The notes below the pieces were generated by a model that did not search any database, was not told the origin of the DNA, and saw only the letters and a list, made by a program, of their open reading frames with translations. Of a stretch of DNA of 64,000 nucleotides, positions 49,549-58,322 are shown in pieces. Numbering within the stretch: position 1 is the stretch's first letter; each line of letters starts with the position of its first letter. The stretch is from assembly GCF_000719955.1 (NCBI RefSeq), contig NZ_JOII01000003.1, forward strand, positions 248,001-312,000, in the 5' to 3' direction. The stretch comes from Streptomyces albidoflavus. GTDB lineage: Bacteria > Actinomycetota > Actinomycetes > Streptomycetales > Streptomycetaceae. The position numbers and the translations under genes were made by a program.

Positions 49549-51342
49549 GTGACCCGTGCCCCGTCCCGTTTCCGCCCGCCACTGGCGGCCGCCCTCGGTC
49601 TCGCTCTCGCCGCCGCGCTCGCCCCGGCGGGTGCGGCGCACGCCGACGCGGCGGCCGAACCGGCCGTCACCGCGCTGAAGTTCACCGTGGACGTGGGTGG
49701 CAAGCGGTGCGCGGTCGACGCCGACCTGTACGTACCGGCGGGCGTCGACGCCGGGAACCGGGCCCCCGCGGTCCTCACCACCAACGGCTTCGGCGGGGAC
49801 AAGGCCGACGGCTCGACCGCCGCCACCGCCCGTACCTTCGCCGCGCGGGGGCTGGTCTCGCTCGCCTACTCGGGGCTCGGCTTCGGCCGGAGCGGCTGCC
49901 CGATCTCGCTCAACGACCCGGCCGTCGACGGCCGTGCCGCCTCCGCGCTGATCGACTTCCTCGCCGGGACCAGAGCCGCCGACGACGGCACCCGCCTCGA
50001 CCTCGTCACCCTCGACGGCGAGGGCGACCCGCGCGTCGGCATGATCGGCGGCTCGTACGGCGGCTCCATCCAGCTCGCCACCGCCGCCGAGGACGACCGC
50101 GTCGACGCCCTCGTCCCGATGATCACCTGGAACGACCTCTCGTACTCCCTCAACCCCAACAACGCCGGCCAGGGCCAGGGCGTCTCCTCCGACACCCCCG
50201 GCGTCTACAAGAAGCAGTGGACCGGCGGCTTCTTCCTCATCGGGGAGGCGCAGGGGCTGCTCAACCCCAGCCTCGACCCGTCCCGCATCGGCGGCGGGGG
50301 CTGCCTGCACTTCGTCGCGGCCGCCTGCGACACCAAGCGCGTCCTGGACTCCGGCAAGCTGCCGAAGGAGAAGGCCGACAAGGTCCTCGGCTACGCCCGC
50401 AGTGTCTCCCCGGTCTCCTACCTCGACCGGGTCACGACCCCCACCCTGCTCGTCCAGGGCCAGGCCGACACCCTCTTCAACCTCAACGAGGCCACCGCCA
50501 CCTACGAGACCCTCAAGGCCCAGGGCGTCGACACCGCCATGATCTGGCAGTCCTGGGGCCACAGCGGCGGCATGACCGACCCGGCCTCCGGCGAACTCGA
50601 CCTCTCCGACCCGGACCTGGAGTCCAGCTACACCGGCAGCCGCATCGCCGCCTGGTTCGACAAGTACCTCCTGGACAAGGAGACCGACACCGGACCGGCC
50701 TTCGCCTACTACCGCGACTGGGCCCCCGCAGGCCAGGCGTACGCCACCGCCGACGCGCCCCCCGCCCCCTCCCGCGCCCTGCACCTCTCCGGCGACGGCG
50801 CCCTCGTCGGCCGGCCGGAGCAGGTGGTGCGCGGCAGCCGCGAGTACCGCAACTGGCTCATCCCCACCAGCCACTCGGAATCCTCCCTCGCCGGGGTGAT
50901 CGGCCTGCCCGACCCCAAGCCGCACGACCTCAAGGGCACCGCCCTCGACTGGACCACCGCCCCGCTCGACACGCCCCTCGACGTGGTCGGCGCCCCGCAG
51001 CTCCGCCTCAAGGTGGTCTCCCCGCGCGCCGAGAAGAACCAGGACTCCGGCGACGCCGCCGACCAGCTCGTCCTCTTCGCCAAGCTCTACGACGTCGCCC
51101 CCGACGGCACGAAGACCCTGGTCCACCGGCTCACCGCCCCCGCCCGCGTCGCCGACGCCACCCGGCCCTTCACCGTCACCCTCCCGGGCATCGTCCACCG
51201 GTACGAGGCCGGGCACCGGCTGCGCCTGACCGTGGCCGCCAGCGACGGCGCCTACTCCGGCAACCGGGGCGTCAAGCCGGTGACCGTCACCCACGCCCCC
51301 GGTGACTCCGGCACCCTGACCCTCCCACTCGCCCAGGACTGA
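49549..51342 (+). CDS. Secreted CocE/S15-type hydrolase
   Basis: 597 residues with a signal peptide (cleavage near HADA-AA, about 33-36). The catalytic Ser169 is in GGSYGGS, with the Asp in GQADTLFN and His in WGHSGG. The C-terminal 180 residues form the beta-sandwich of X-Pro dipeptidyl-peptidases and cocaine-esterase-like proteins. It acts outside the cell on peptides or esters. GTG 49549 is preferred because GGAGG lies 5 nt upstream. Confidence 0.88.
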   Translation: MTRAPSRFRPPLAAALGLALAAALAPAGAAHADAAAEPAVTALKFTVDVGGKRCAVDADLYVPAGVDAGNRAPAVLTTNGFGGDKADGSTAATARTFAARGLVSLAYSGLGFGRSGCPISLNDPAVDGRAASALIDFLAGTRAADDGTRLDLVTLDGEGDPRVGMIGGSYGGSIQLATAAEDDRVDALVPMITWNDLSYSLNPNNAGQGQGVSSDTPGVYKKQWTGGFFLIGEAQGLLNPSLDPSRIGGGGCLHFVAAACDTKRVLDSGKLPKEKADKVLGYARSVSPVSYLDRVTTPTLLVQGQADTLFNLNEATATYETLKAQGVDTAMIWQSWGHSGGMTDPASGELDLSDPDLESSYTGSRIAAWFDKYLLDKETDTGPAFAYYRDWAPAGQAYATADAPPAPSRALHLSGDGALVGRPEQVVRGSREYRNWLIPTSHSESSLAGVIGLPDPKPHDLKGTALDWTTAPLDTPLDVVGAPQLRLKVVSPRAEKNQDSGDAADQLVLFAKLYDVAPDGTKTLVHRLTAPARVADATRPFTVTLPGIVHRYEAGHRLRLTVAASDGAYSGNRGVKPVTVTHAPGDSGTLTLPLAQD

Positions 51343-51351
51343 CCGGCCCGC

Positions 51352-51394
51352 CCGCTCCCGCCGCCCCGGACGCCGCCCGGGGCAGCGGGAGCGG
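51352..51394 (+). terminator. Hairpin terminator after the S15 gene
   Basis: An 18-bp stem with one mismatch (51352-51369 with 51377-51394) around a 7-nt loop, 9 nt past the stop. Confidence 0.75.
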
Positions 51395-51423
51395 GGGAGC
51401 GGACCCCTGTTACCGTGCCGCGC

Positions 51424-51978
51424 ATGCGCGCACCCATCGGCTCCTTCGACAACGCCCTCCCCGCCGCCGACCGCCTCGACCTGCTGCCCGCCCCCGTGGC
51501 CGAGGCCGTCAAGGAGGGCGGGCCGGGGACCGCGGAACTGATCCACGTCGACACCGACCCGGCCATCGCCGACACCGCCGCCTTCGTCGCGCACCACGGC
51601 GAGGAGCTCATGGAGTCCTCCGCCAACTGCGTGATCGTCCTGGGCAGGCGCGGCGCCGGGACCACCCCCGCCGCCTGCCTGGTCCTCTCCCGCCACCGGG
51701 TCGACGTCAACGGAGCCGTCCGCAAACACCTGGGCAGCCGCAAGGCGTCGTTCGCGCCCCGCGAGTTCGCCACCGGCGAGACCGGCATGGAGTACGGCGG
51801 GATCACCCCGGTCGGCCTGCCCGCCGGCTGGCCGCTGCTGGTCGACCCGGCCGTGGCCGACGCCCCCTGGGTGCTGGTCGGCAGCGGCGCCCGCCGGGGC
51901 AAGCTGATCCTGCCCGGCCGCGAGGTGGCCGCCCTCCCGCACGCCGAGACCGTCCCGGGACTCGGCCTGGCCCCGTGA
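51424..51978 (+). CDS. YbaK/ProX-type aminoacyl-tRNA deacylase
   Basis: 184 residues, a free-standing YbaK domain. Typical blocks are CVIVLGRR, VNGAVRKHLGSRKASFA (with the catalytic Lys) and GETGMEYGGITPVGLP. It edits mischarged tRNA such as Cys- or Ala-tRNAPro. ATG 51424 is the preferred start; a GTG at 51415 is possible. No strong ribosome site is seen. Confidence 0.88.
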   Translation: MRAPIGSFDNALPAADRLDLLPAPVAEAVKEGGPGTAELIHVDTDPAIADTAAFVAHHGEELMESSANCVIVLGRRGAGTTPAACLVLSRHRVDVNGAVRKHLGSRKASFAPREFATGETGMEYGGITPVGLPAGWPLLVDPAVADAPWVLVGSGARRGKLILPGREVAALPHAETVPGLGLAP

Positions 51979-52069
51979 GCCCGCCGGGCCTCCGTGGTGC
52001 GGGAGGGGCCGCCCTCCGCGATGCTGACGGGAGGCACGAGAGACGTACGGCAGGAGTGAACGACCCCGC

Positions 52070-52687
52070 ATGAACAGAGACACCGTCACCGAGGGCGGTC
52101 CCACGGACCCCGGCGGCCCCACGGACCACAACCCCCGCCGCCCGGCCCCCGCGCCCGTCGCCGAGGGCGAGCGCACCATGCTGCGGCCCCTCACGCTCGC
52201 CGACGGGACGGAGTTCACCGCCCGGGCGCGTGAGAGCCGCGAGCTGCACAAGCCCTGGCTCTTCCCGCCCGCCGACGCCCGCGCCTACGCCGTCTGGGCG
52301 GGCCGCCTGATCGGTGACGAGGACCGGGCCGGCTACCTCGTCCACGAACGCGCCACCGGCGCCCTCGCCGGCTACGTCGCTGTCAACAACATCGTCGGCG
52401 GCGCCTTCCGCTGCGGCGCCCTCGGCTACGGCGCCTTCGCGGGGTGCGAGGGGCGCGGCCTGATGAGCGAGGCCCTCGGGCTGGTCGTCGCCCACACCAT
52501 GGACACCCTCGGGCTGCACCGGCTGGAGATCAACGTCCAGCCCGGCAACACCCCCTCGATCGCCCTCGCCCGTCGCGCCGGCTTCCGCCTGGAAGGGTTC
52601 TCGCCGGACTTCCTCTTCATCGACGGGGCCTGGCGCGACCACGAACGCTGGGCCCTCACCCAGGAGATGCGCGAGGCCGCCGGCTGA
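52070..52687 (+). CDS. GNAT N-acetyltransferase (RimJ-like)
   Basis: 205 residues. A Pro/Thr-rich leader of about 35 residues precedes a RimJ/RimL-type GNAT: RPLTLADG, IVGGAFRCGALGYGAFAGCEGRGLMSEAL (acetyl-CoA pyrophosphate loop) and LHRLEINVQPGNTPSIALARRAGFRLEG. It probably acetylates a protein or amine. The leader is unlike typical family members and may be partly non-coding, but the ATG has an AGGAG 12 nt upstream. Confidence 0.88.
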   Translation: MNRDTVTEGGPTDPGGPTDHNPRRPAPAPVAEGERTMLRPLTLADGTEFTARARESRELHKPWLFPPADARAYAVWAGRLIGDEDRAGYLVHERATGALAGYVAVNNIVGGAFRCGALGYGAFAGCEGRGLMSEALGLVVAHTMDTLGLHRLEINVQPGNTPSIALARRAGFRLEGFSPDFLFIDGAWRDHERWALTQEMREAAG

Positions 52688-52786
52688 CCCACTCCGCCGC
52701 CGACGCCCTCTGGCCCCCGCCCCCGGTCAGAGGGTTCCATGGCGGCGAGGGGCGCGAAGGAGCGCCCCGGTGAGGGGAGTTACGCC

Positions 52787-54793
52787 TTGGCGACCACGAT
52801 CCGGCACGACCGGCTGACCCTGCCCGCCGCACCCCTGGGGGCGGTCAACCCACTGGCCCCGCTGCGCCCGCTCGACGAGACCCACACCGTCGACCCGGCG
52901 ACCGTCCCGGGGCTCCCGCCGGACATGGCGCGCGGGCTCGCGCTCGCCCCGCTGACCTCGCTGCTGCCCACCCGCGTCCTGGACGGCTACGAACGCCGCC
53001 GCGTCCCCACCGCCCTGCCCGCCCTCGTCCTGGAGAACAGCCGGCTGCGCGCCACCGTCCTGCCCGGCCTCGGCGGACGCGTCCACTCCCTGTTGCACAA
53101 GCCGACCGGCCGTGAACTCCTCTACCGCAACCCGGTGTTCCAGCCCGCCGACTTCGCCCTCAACGGCGCCTGGTACTCCGGGGGCATCGAGTGGAACATC
53201 GGCGCCACCGGCCACACCACCCTCTCCTGCGCCCCCCTGCACGCCGCCCGCGTCCCCGCCCCCGACGGCGGCGAGATGCTCCGCCTCTGGGAGTGGGAGC
53301 GGCTGCGGGACCTGCCCTTCCAGGTCGACCTCTGGCTCCCCGAGGACTCCGACTTCCTCCTCGTGGGCGTCCGGGTCCGCAACCCGCACCTGACCACCGC
53401 CCCGCTCTACTGGTGGTCCAACACCGCCGTCCCCGAGGAGCACCGCGTCCTCACCCCGGCCGACACCGCCTGGCACTTCGGCTACGAACGCCGCCTGCGC
53501 CGCGTCCCGTTCCCGCACCACGACGGCGCCGACCGCAGCCACCCCGCCCACTCCCACCACCCGGCCGACTACTTCCACGAACCCCGCGACCCGGCCGCCC
53601 GCCCCTGGATCGCCGCTCTGGACCGGGACGGACACGGCCTCGTCCAGACCTCCACCGGCGAACTCCCCGGCCGCAAACTCTTCGTCTGGGGCTCCGGTCC
53701 GGGCGGGCGCCGCTGGCAGGAGTGGCTGACCGAGCCCGGCACCGGCGGCTACGCCGAGATCCAGGCGGGCCTAGCCCGCACCCAGCTGGAACACGTCCCG
53801 CTCCCCGCCGGCGCCGAGAGTGCCTGGCTGGAGGCGTACGGGCCGCTCCACGTCGACCCCGGCGCCGCCCACGGCCCGGACTGGGCCGCCGCGACCACCG
53901 AGGCCGGCACCGCCCTGGACCGGGCCCTGCCGCCGGAGGAACTGGCCGCCGCCCGCGACGCCTGGCGCGCCGTCGCCGACACACCGCCCGGGGAACGCCT
54001 CGCCACCGGCTCCGCCTGGGGCGCCCTGGAGGTCCGTCGCGCCGCACTCGACCTGCCCGGCACCCCCTTCGACGACGCGCCGGGCCCCGAACAGCGCCCG
54101 TGGGCCGCCCTGCTGGACACCGGCGCGCTGCCCGCCAAGGCCCCAGGACCGGACCAGGACCCCGGCCCCACCCTGGTCTCCCCGGCCTGGCGCGACCTGC
54201 TGGAGACCGCCCCGCCCGACCCGCTCACCGAGTACCACCTGGGCGTCGCCCAGTGGCACGCGGGCGACCTCGCCCAGGCCGTCCGCAGCTGGGAACGGGC
54301 CCTGACCGCCCCCGGTGCGGCCGACGCCGCCCGCTGGCCCGCCCTGCGCGCCCTCGCCGTCGCCGACACCGCCGCACGTCATCCCGTACGCGCCGCCGAA
54401 CGGTACGCCGAGGCACTGGCCGACGCCCTGGCGCGGCGCGGCACCCCCGACGGGGAGGACCCGGACGACGAGCCCTCGCCGCTGATCGCGGCCCTGGTCC
54501 GGGAGGCCGTCCCGGCGCTGCTCGCGGCGGACCGGGCGGGGGCGGCCCGTGAGGTGTACGGGCGGCTGCACCCCGCGACCCGTGCCCGGGGCCGTTTCCG
54601 GCTCCTGGAGGCCCAGTTGCTGCTGGCCGAGGGGGAGCGCGAGGCCGCGCTCGCCGTCTTCACCGGCGGGTTCGAGGTGGCCGACCTGCGCGAGGGCGAC
54701 GAGGTGCTGAGCGACACCTGGGCCCGGCTCGGCGACGAACCCCTGCCCGCCGCCTACGACTTCCGGATGCGGCCCGCGGGACAGGAGGGCTGA
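52787..54793 (+). CDS. DUF5107 protein with C-terminal TPR-like repeats
   Basis: 668 residues. The N-terminal 330 residues match DUF5107, a galactose-mutarotase-like beta-sandwich: LENSRLRATVLPGLGGRVHSL, GGIEWNIGATGHT, FVWGSGPGGRRWQEWL. The C-terminal part is Ala/Arg-rich helices (YHLGVAQWHAGDLAQAVRSWERAL) of tetratricopeptide type. Likely binds a sugar; activity unknown. The TTG at 52787 is chosen because GAGGGGAG lies 7 nt upstream and the family's start is ATTIRHDRLTLP-like; an ATG at 52739 would add a leader. Confidence 0.75.
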   Translation: MATTIRHDRLTLPAAPLGAVNPLAPLRPLDETHTVDPATVPGLPPDMARGLALAPLTSLLPTRVLDGYERRRVPTALPALVLENSRLRATVLPGLGGRVHSLLHKPTGRELLYRNPVFQPADFALNGAWYSGGIEWNIGATGHTTLSCAPLHAARVPAPDGGEMLRLWEWERLRDLPFQVDLWLPEDSDFLLVGVRVRNPHLTTAPLYWWSNTAVPEEHRVLTPADTAWHFGYERRLRRVPFPHHDGADRSHPAHSHHPADYFHEPRDPAARPWIAALDRDGHGLVQTSTGELPGRKLFVWGSGPGGRRWQEWLTEPGTGGYAEIQAGLARTQLEHVPLPAGAESAWLEAYGPLHVDPGAAHGPDWAAATTEAGTALDRALPPEELAAARDAWRAVADTPPGERLATGSAWGALEVRRAALDLPGTPFDDAPGPEQRPWAALLDTGALPAKAPGPDQDPGPTLVSPAWRDLLETAPPDPLTEYHLGVAQWHAGDLAQAVRSWERALTAPGAADAARWPALRALAVADTAARHPVRAAERYAEALADALARRGTPDGEDPDDEPSPLIAALVREAVPALLAADRAGAAREVYGRLHPATRARGRFRLLEAQLLLAEGEREAALAVFTGGFEVADLREGDEVLSDTWARLGDEPLPAAYDFRMRPAGQEG

Positions 54794-54800
54794 GGGGGCG

Positions 54801-55157
54801 TCAGGCGGAGGCGCCGAGCCGGTCGGCGTACTCGAAGACCGAGCCGTCCGGGTGCATCGCGACCAGGGTGCGCCCGGCCGGTGTCGCCACCGGGCCCGCG
54901 ATCACGGCGGCGCCGGAGGCGGCGAGGACCTGCCCGGTCTGCTCCACGTCGGCCACGGCGATGGTCGCGGCGACCTTCCGCAGCACGTCCAGGTCGGCCT
55001 TGGGCCCGCTCATCAGCAGGAAGCAGCCGACGGCGGCGACGGAGACGCCGCCCTGCTGGTGCCGCATCGCCCGGCTGCCCGCCAGCCGCTCGTAGAACGG
55101 CACCGCGGCCTCCAGATCCTCGACGCAGATCCGCAGTGTGGTCCCCAGGATTTCCAC
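54801..55157 (-). CDS. VOC (glyoxalase/bleomycin resistance) family protein
   Basis: 118 residues, one VOC module pair: RICVEDLEAAVPFYERLAGS, FLLMSGPKAD, and VAMHPDGSVFEYADRL with a Glu in the usual metal-ligand place. These proteins bind metals or antibiotics; the specific ligand is unknown. GTG 55157 is the start. It converges with the DUF5107 gene by 7 nt. Confidence 0.85.
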   Translation of the reverse strand: MEILGTTLRICVEDLEAAVPFYERLAGSRAMRHQQGGVSVAAVGCFLLMSGPKADLDVLRKVAATIAVADVEQTGQVLAASGAAVIAGPVATPAGRTLVAMHPDGSVFEYADRLGASA

Positions 55158-55372
55158 GCTTCACCCATTCCAGACGCTCCGGCCCGCACGCTCGCGGTTG
55201 ACCTCGCCGCACGACACCGGGCGGAGGAAGATCCGAAGCCCGCGCGACGCCCTCATGATGGCACGCCGCGTCCCTACCGTCAGGTCCCCGCCGAGGCCTC
55301 AACTCCCTTCAGGGGAACGGCCCTCTTCGGCGACCAGTCGTGACATGGCGTCTCGTCGCGACCGCCCCGGCC

Positions 55373-56254
55373 TCAGAACAGCAGCACCACCTTCCCCGGC
55401 AGCCCGCCCGCCTCGAACCGCTCGTGGGCCGTGCGGACCCGCCCGACCGGATGGTGCTCGGCGACCCGCACCCGCAGCGCGCCCGCGTCGGCCAGTTCCA
55501 CCACCCGGGCCAGATCCGTGCTGCTCTCCTGGACGTAACTCTTGGCCGCGTCCGGCACGTCGGGGAGCGGGGTGTCGGCCACGGAGACGTAGCGGCCGCC
55601 CTCGGTGAGGCTCGCGGAGAGGTCCACCCCGGCGGTGTCGAGCACGGCGTCGTAGGCGCCCCGGGGCAGCGACGCCGGGTCGTGTGTCACCGTCGCGGCC
55701 CCCAACTCCCGCGCCACTGCCACGTGTCCGGGGCGGGAGACCAGTCCGTCGACCGTCATCCCCGCCAGCCGCGCCAGTTGCACGGCCAGTCCGCCCACCG
55801 CTCCGGCGGCCCCGGCCACCAGCAGGCGCCCGCCGGGCCGGGGGCGCAGTGCGGCGACCGCCTGCACGGCGGCGGTTCCGGCGAGCGGGAGTGCGGCGGC
55901 CTCGGCGAGGCTCAGGGTGGCCGGTGCGGGGGTCAGCAACCGCTGCGGCAGGGCGACCAGTTCGGCCCAGGTGCCGAGGCCGGTGGCGATCTGCGCCGAC
56001 ATGGCGAGGATCCGGTCGCCCGGTGCGAAGCCGGGCGCGCGGCTGGCGACGACGATGCCGGCCAGGTCCCAGCCGAGGGTCGCCGGGAGGGCCGGCCCGG
56101 TCTCCTCCCAGGCCCGCGTCTTCCAGTCCACCGGGTTGAGGCTGCTCGCCACCGTCCGTACGAGCACCTCGCCCGGACCGCACACGGGCTCGGGCACCTC
56201 CCGGACGGTGAGTACCTCGGGGCCTCCGTGAACGTCCATCTGCACGGCACGCAT
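55373..56254 (-). CDS. NADP-dependent quinone oxidoreductase-like MDR protein
   Basis: 293 residues, short for the quinone-reductase branch of the medium-chain family. GWDLAGIV, PLAGTAAVQAVAAL, and the NADPH-binding VAGAAGAVGGLAVQLA are in order; structural-zinc Cys residues are lacking, as expected in this branch. It is divergent from a MerR regulator whose dyad lies in its promoter spacer. GAGGAG precedes ATG 56254. Confidence 0.9.
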   Translation of the reverse strand: MRAVQMDVHGGPEVLTVREVPEPVCGPGEVLVRTVASSLNPVDWKTRAWEETGPALPATLGWDLAGIVVASRAPGFAPGDRILAMSAQIATGLGTWAELVALPQRLLTPAPATLSLAEAAALPLAGTAAVQAVAALRPRPGGRLLVAGAAGAVGGLAVQLARLAGMTVDGLVSRPGHVAVARELGAATVTHDPASLPRGAYDAVLDTAGVDLSASLTEGGRYVSVADTPLPDVPDAAKSYVQESSTDLARVVELADAGALRVRVAEHHPVGRVRTAHERFEAGGLPGKVVLLF

Positions 56255-56314
56255 GACACCACTCCTCGGGAACGGGCGGGCGTCGCCCCATTGACCTGGC
56301 CGCTGTGAGGAGAC

Positions 56315-56344
56315 GCTAAAGTCTCACATCCGTGTGAGAGTCAA
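56315..56344 (-). promoter_or_regulatory. MerR-type promoter with dyad in the spacer
   Basis: On the minus strand TTGACT (56344-56339) and TTTAGC (56320-56315) are 18 bp apart. The spacer is filled by the perfect dyad TCTCACATCCGTGTGAGA (56322-56339), with its last base in the -35 box. Long spacers with central dyads are the hallmark of MerR-controlled promoters. It faces the oxidoreductase; MerR itself is divergent. Confidence 0.7.
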
Positions 56345-56362
56345 CCCCGGGGGAGGGGCGCG

Positions 56363-56734
56363 ATGCGCATCGGCGAGATGGTGCGGCGGACCGGCGTCAG
56401 CGAACGGCTGCTGCGCTACTACGAGGAGCAGGGGCTGCTCGCCCCGGACCGCCTGCCGAGCGGCTACCGGGTGTACGCCGAGGGGGACGTCGAGACGGTG
56501 CGGCGGGTCCGCACGCTGCTCAACGCCGGGCTCACCACCGCGACCATCGCCCGCGTCCTCCCGTGCGTCCGCGAGGAGGGGGAGCGACTGGTGCCGGTCT
56601 GCTCCGGCCTGGTCGCCGAACTCCGCCGGGAGCGGGAGCGGATCACCCGCGCCATCGACGACCTGCTCTCCTCACGTACCCTCCTGGACGGCGTCATCGA
56701 GGCTCCCCGAACAGCTCGTCCAGGTGGTGGGTGA
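56363..56734 (+). CDS. MerR-family regulator
   Basis: 123 residues. The N-terminal winged helix-turn-helix is RIGEMVRRTGVSERLLRYYEEQGLLAP, RLPSGYRVY, followed by a long dimerisation helix (RRERERITRAIDDLLSSRTLLDGVI). Two Cys (LPCVREEGERLVPVCSGL) lie in the helical region and could sense redox state or thiol reagents. GGGGGAGGGG precedes the ATG. Its 3' end overlaps the convergent TetR gene by 41 nt. Confidence 0.88.
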   Translation: MRIGEMVRRTGVSERLLRYYEEQGLLAPDRLPSGYRVYAEGDVETVRRVRTLLNAGLTTATIARVLPCVREEGERLVPVCSGLVAELRRERERITRAIDDLLSSRTLLDGVIEAPRTARPGGG

Positions 56735-57293
56735 GGACGGCGAGCGCCGCGTCCCCCGTGCGCTGTCCGCCCAGCACGCTTGAGCCCAGCCCGTTGACCA
56801 TGGCCAGCAGCCCGGCCGCCGTCATCACCGGGTCGCGTTCCGGGGCGACCTCCCCGGACTCCTGGGCCGCGCCGATCTGCCGGGCGAGGAAGCCCTCCAG
56901 CAGGTCGGGCTGGGCCGTGGCCTGCTTCTCCAGCGCCGGATCGCCGAGGACCAGCGTGTAGTAGGCCGCGTAGGTGCGGGTGATGCGGCGGCTCTCGGCG
57001 TCGGTCGGCAGGATGCTCGTCAGGATGGCCGTCACGGTGGAGCGCGGCGTGGGCGGGGTGCCGGCCGCCCGGACGAACCGGTCCATCCTCGCCTGGAGCT
57101 GAGTGCCGAGGCGGGCGAGCGCGTCCAGCAGGAGCGCCTGCTTGGTCGTGAAGTAGTACTGCACCAGCCGCAGGGAGACCCCTGCCTCGGCGGCGACCGC
57201 CCGCATGCTCGCCGACTGCAAGCCCTCGGTGTCGGCGATGCGCAGCAGCGCCTCGGCGATCTGCTTCCTGCGTTCCTCGTGGTCGACCGGCAT
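56694..57293 (-). CDS. TetR-family repressor of the adjacent hydrolase
   Basis: 199 residues. N-terminal helix-turn-helix SMRAVAAEAGVSLRLVQYYFTTKQALL, then an all-helical ligand-binding domain. The ATG at 57293 has GGAGGAG 7-8 nt upstream. Twin perfect operators lie between this gene and the divergent hydrolase, strongly suggesting repression of both genes until the hydrolase's substrate appears. Its end overlaps the MerR gene end by 41 nt on the other strand. Confidence 0.88.
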   Translation of the reverse strand: MPVDHEERRKQIAEALLRIADTEGLQSASMRAVAAEAGVSLRLVQYYFTTKQALLLDALARLGTQLQARMDRFVRAAGTPPTPRSTVTAILTSILPTDAESRRITRTYAAYYTLVLGDPALEKQATAQPDLLEGFLARQIGAAQESGEVAPERDPVMTAAGLLAMVNGLGSSVLGGQRTGDAALAVLTHHLDELFGEPR

Positions 57294-57318
57294 GACGCCG
57301 CTCCTCCCCTTCCGGTGG

Positions 57319-57356
57319 TGGTACAGGTGTACCAAGGGTGTGGTACACCTGTACCA
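57319..57356. promoter_or_regulatory. Twin TetR operators
   Basis: TGGTACAGGTGTACCA (57319-57334) and TGGTACACCTGTACCA (57341-57356) are each perfect 16-bp dyads and are exact reverse complements of each other, 22 bp apart centre to centre (two helical turns). The second includes the A of the hydrolase start codon. They suit paired TetR dimers on one face of DNA. Confidence 0.85.
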
Positions 57357-58219
57357 TGAGCATAGGCGAGTTCAAGAGCGACAAGGCGGCACAGCGGTAC
57401 CGCGCGACCTACGCGTACGTCCTCGACCAGGTCTGGCCCGGTCCGCGCACCGCCGTCGACGTGTCCACCTCCTTCGGCACCACCCGCGTCCTGCGGGTGG
57501 GCCCGGCGAGTGCCGAGCCGATCGTCCTGCTGCCCGGCGCGGGCGGCAACTCCCTGATGTGGCACGGGTACGTCGAGGCGCTGGCCGCCCACCGCACGGT
57601 GATCGCCGTCGACACGGTCGGCGAGGCCGGGGCGAGCACGCAGACCGCGCCGGTCGCCGACGGGCGGGACGGCGCGGCCTGGCTGGAGGAGGTGCTCGAC
57701 GGACTGGAGGCGAGCGCGGCCCACGTGGTCGGCTGCTCGTACGGCGGCTGGCTGGCGCTGAACCACCAGATCCACCACCCCGGCCGGACCGCCACCCTGA
57801 CCCTCCTCGACCCGGCGGGATTCGCCGACCCGGGCCGGCGGTTCTACACCTGGCTGATCGCCGGCGGACTGGCCGGCCTGGCGCCGCGCGCCCTCCGGCC
57901 GCGACTGGCCCGGCTGGTGGGCAACACCGCGATCCTGGACGCGGAGCTGATGCGGCTGGGCCGCGCCGGGGTCGGGTTCCGCCGCGCGCTGCCCGCCGCC
58001 CGGGTCCTGACCGACGAGGAGCTGGGCCGGCTGACCGCACCCGCGCTCTTCCTGCTCGGCGAGCGCAGCACCCTGCACGAGGCGCGCGAGGTGGCCGCCC
58101 GGGTCGGCGCGCTGGTGGACACCGTCGAGGTGGAGATCGTGCCCGGCGCGGGCCACGCGCTGCCCACCGACCAGCCGGCCCTGGTCGCCGGACGCATCCT
58201 GGAGATGGCCGGGCGGTAG
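57356..58219 (+). CDS. Alpha/beta-fold hydrolase under TetR control
   Basis: 287 residues. The nucleophile Ser128 is in GCSYGGW, LLPGAGGNSLMWHGY is the oxyanion loop, and GAGHALP holds the His. It resembles esterase or lactonase-type single-domain hydrolases. The ATG begins inside the right-hand TetR operator, so any transcript must have a very short leader, or be leaderless. The substrate is probably the TetR ligand or a relative. ATG 57356 is chosen over an in-frame start 18 nt earlier that lies inside the operator. Confidence 0.87.
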   Translation: MSIGEFKSDKAAQRYRATYAYVLDQVWPGPRTAVDVSTSFGTTRVLRVGPASAEPIVLLPGAGGNSLMWHGYVEALAAHRTVIAVDTVGEAGASTQTAPVADGRDGAAWLEEVLDGLEASAAHVVGCSYGGWLALNHQIHHPGRTATLTLLDPAGFADPGRRFYTWLIAGGLAGLAPRALRPRLARLVGNTAILDAELMRLGRAGVGFRRALPAARVLTDEELGRLTAPALFLLGERSTLHEAREVAARVGALVDTVEVEIVPGAGHALPTDQPALVAGRILEMAGR

Positions 58220-58238
58220 GGGGCCGGCGGCACACACG

Positions 58239-58287
58239 CGGCCGGGGCCGGACCTGGGTGGTGTGTACCCAGGTCCGGCCCCGGCCG
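58239..58287. terminator. Strong bidirectional terminator
   Basis: A perfect 21-bp stem (58239-58259 with 58267-58287) around GGTGTGT. It separates the convergent hydrolase and M23 peptidase genes. Confidence 0.85.
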
Positions 58288-58322
58288 GTGGTGAGGAGAG
58301 ACCCGGCGGTGCCGGGGGAGCG

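Noticed and set aside
49429..52251. A 940-codon minus-strand frame opposite the S15 hydrolase and YbaK genes
   Set aside because: Antisense shadow with low-complexity composition; both sense genes have full catalytic motifs.
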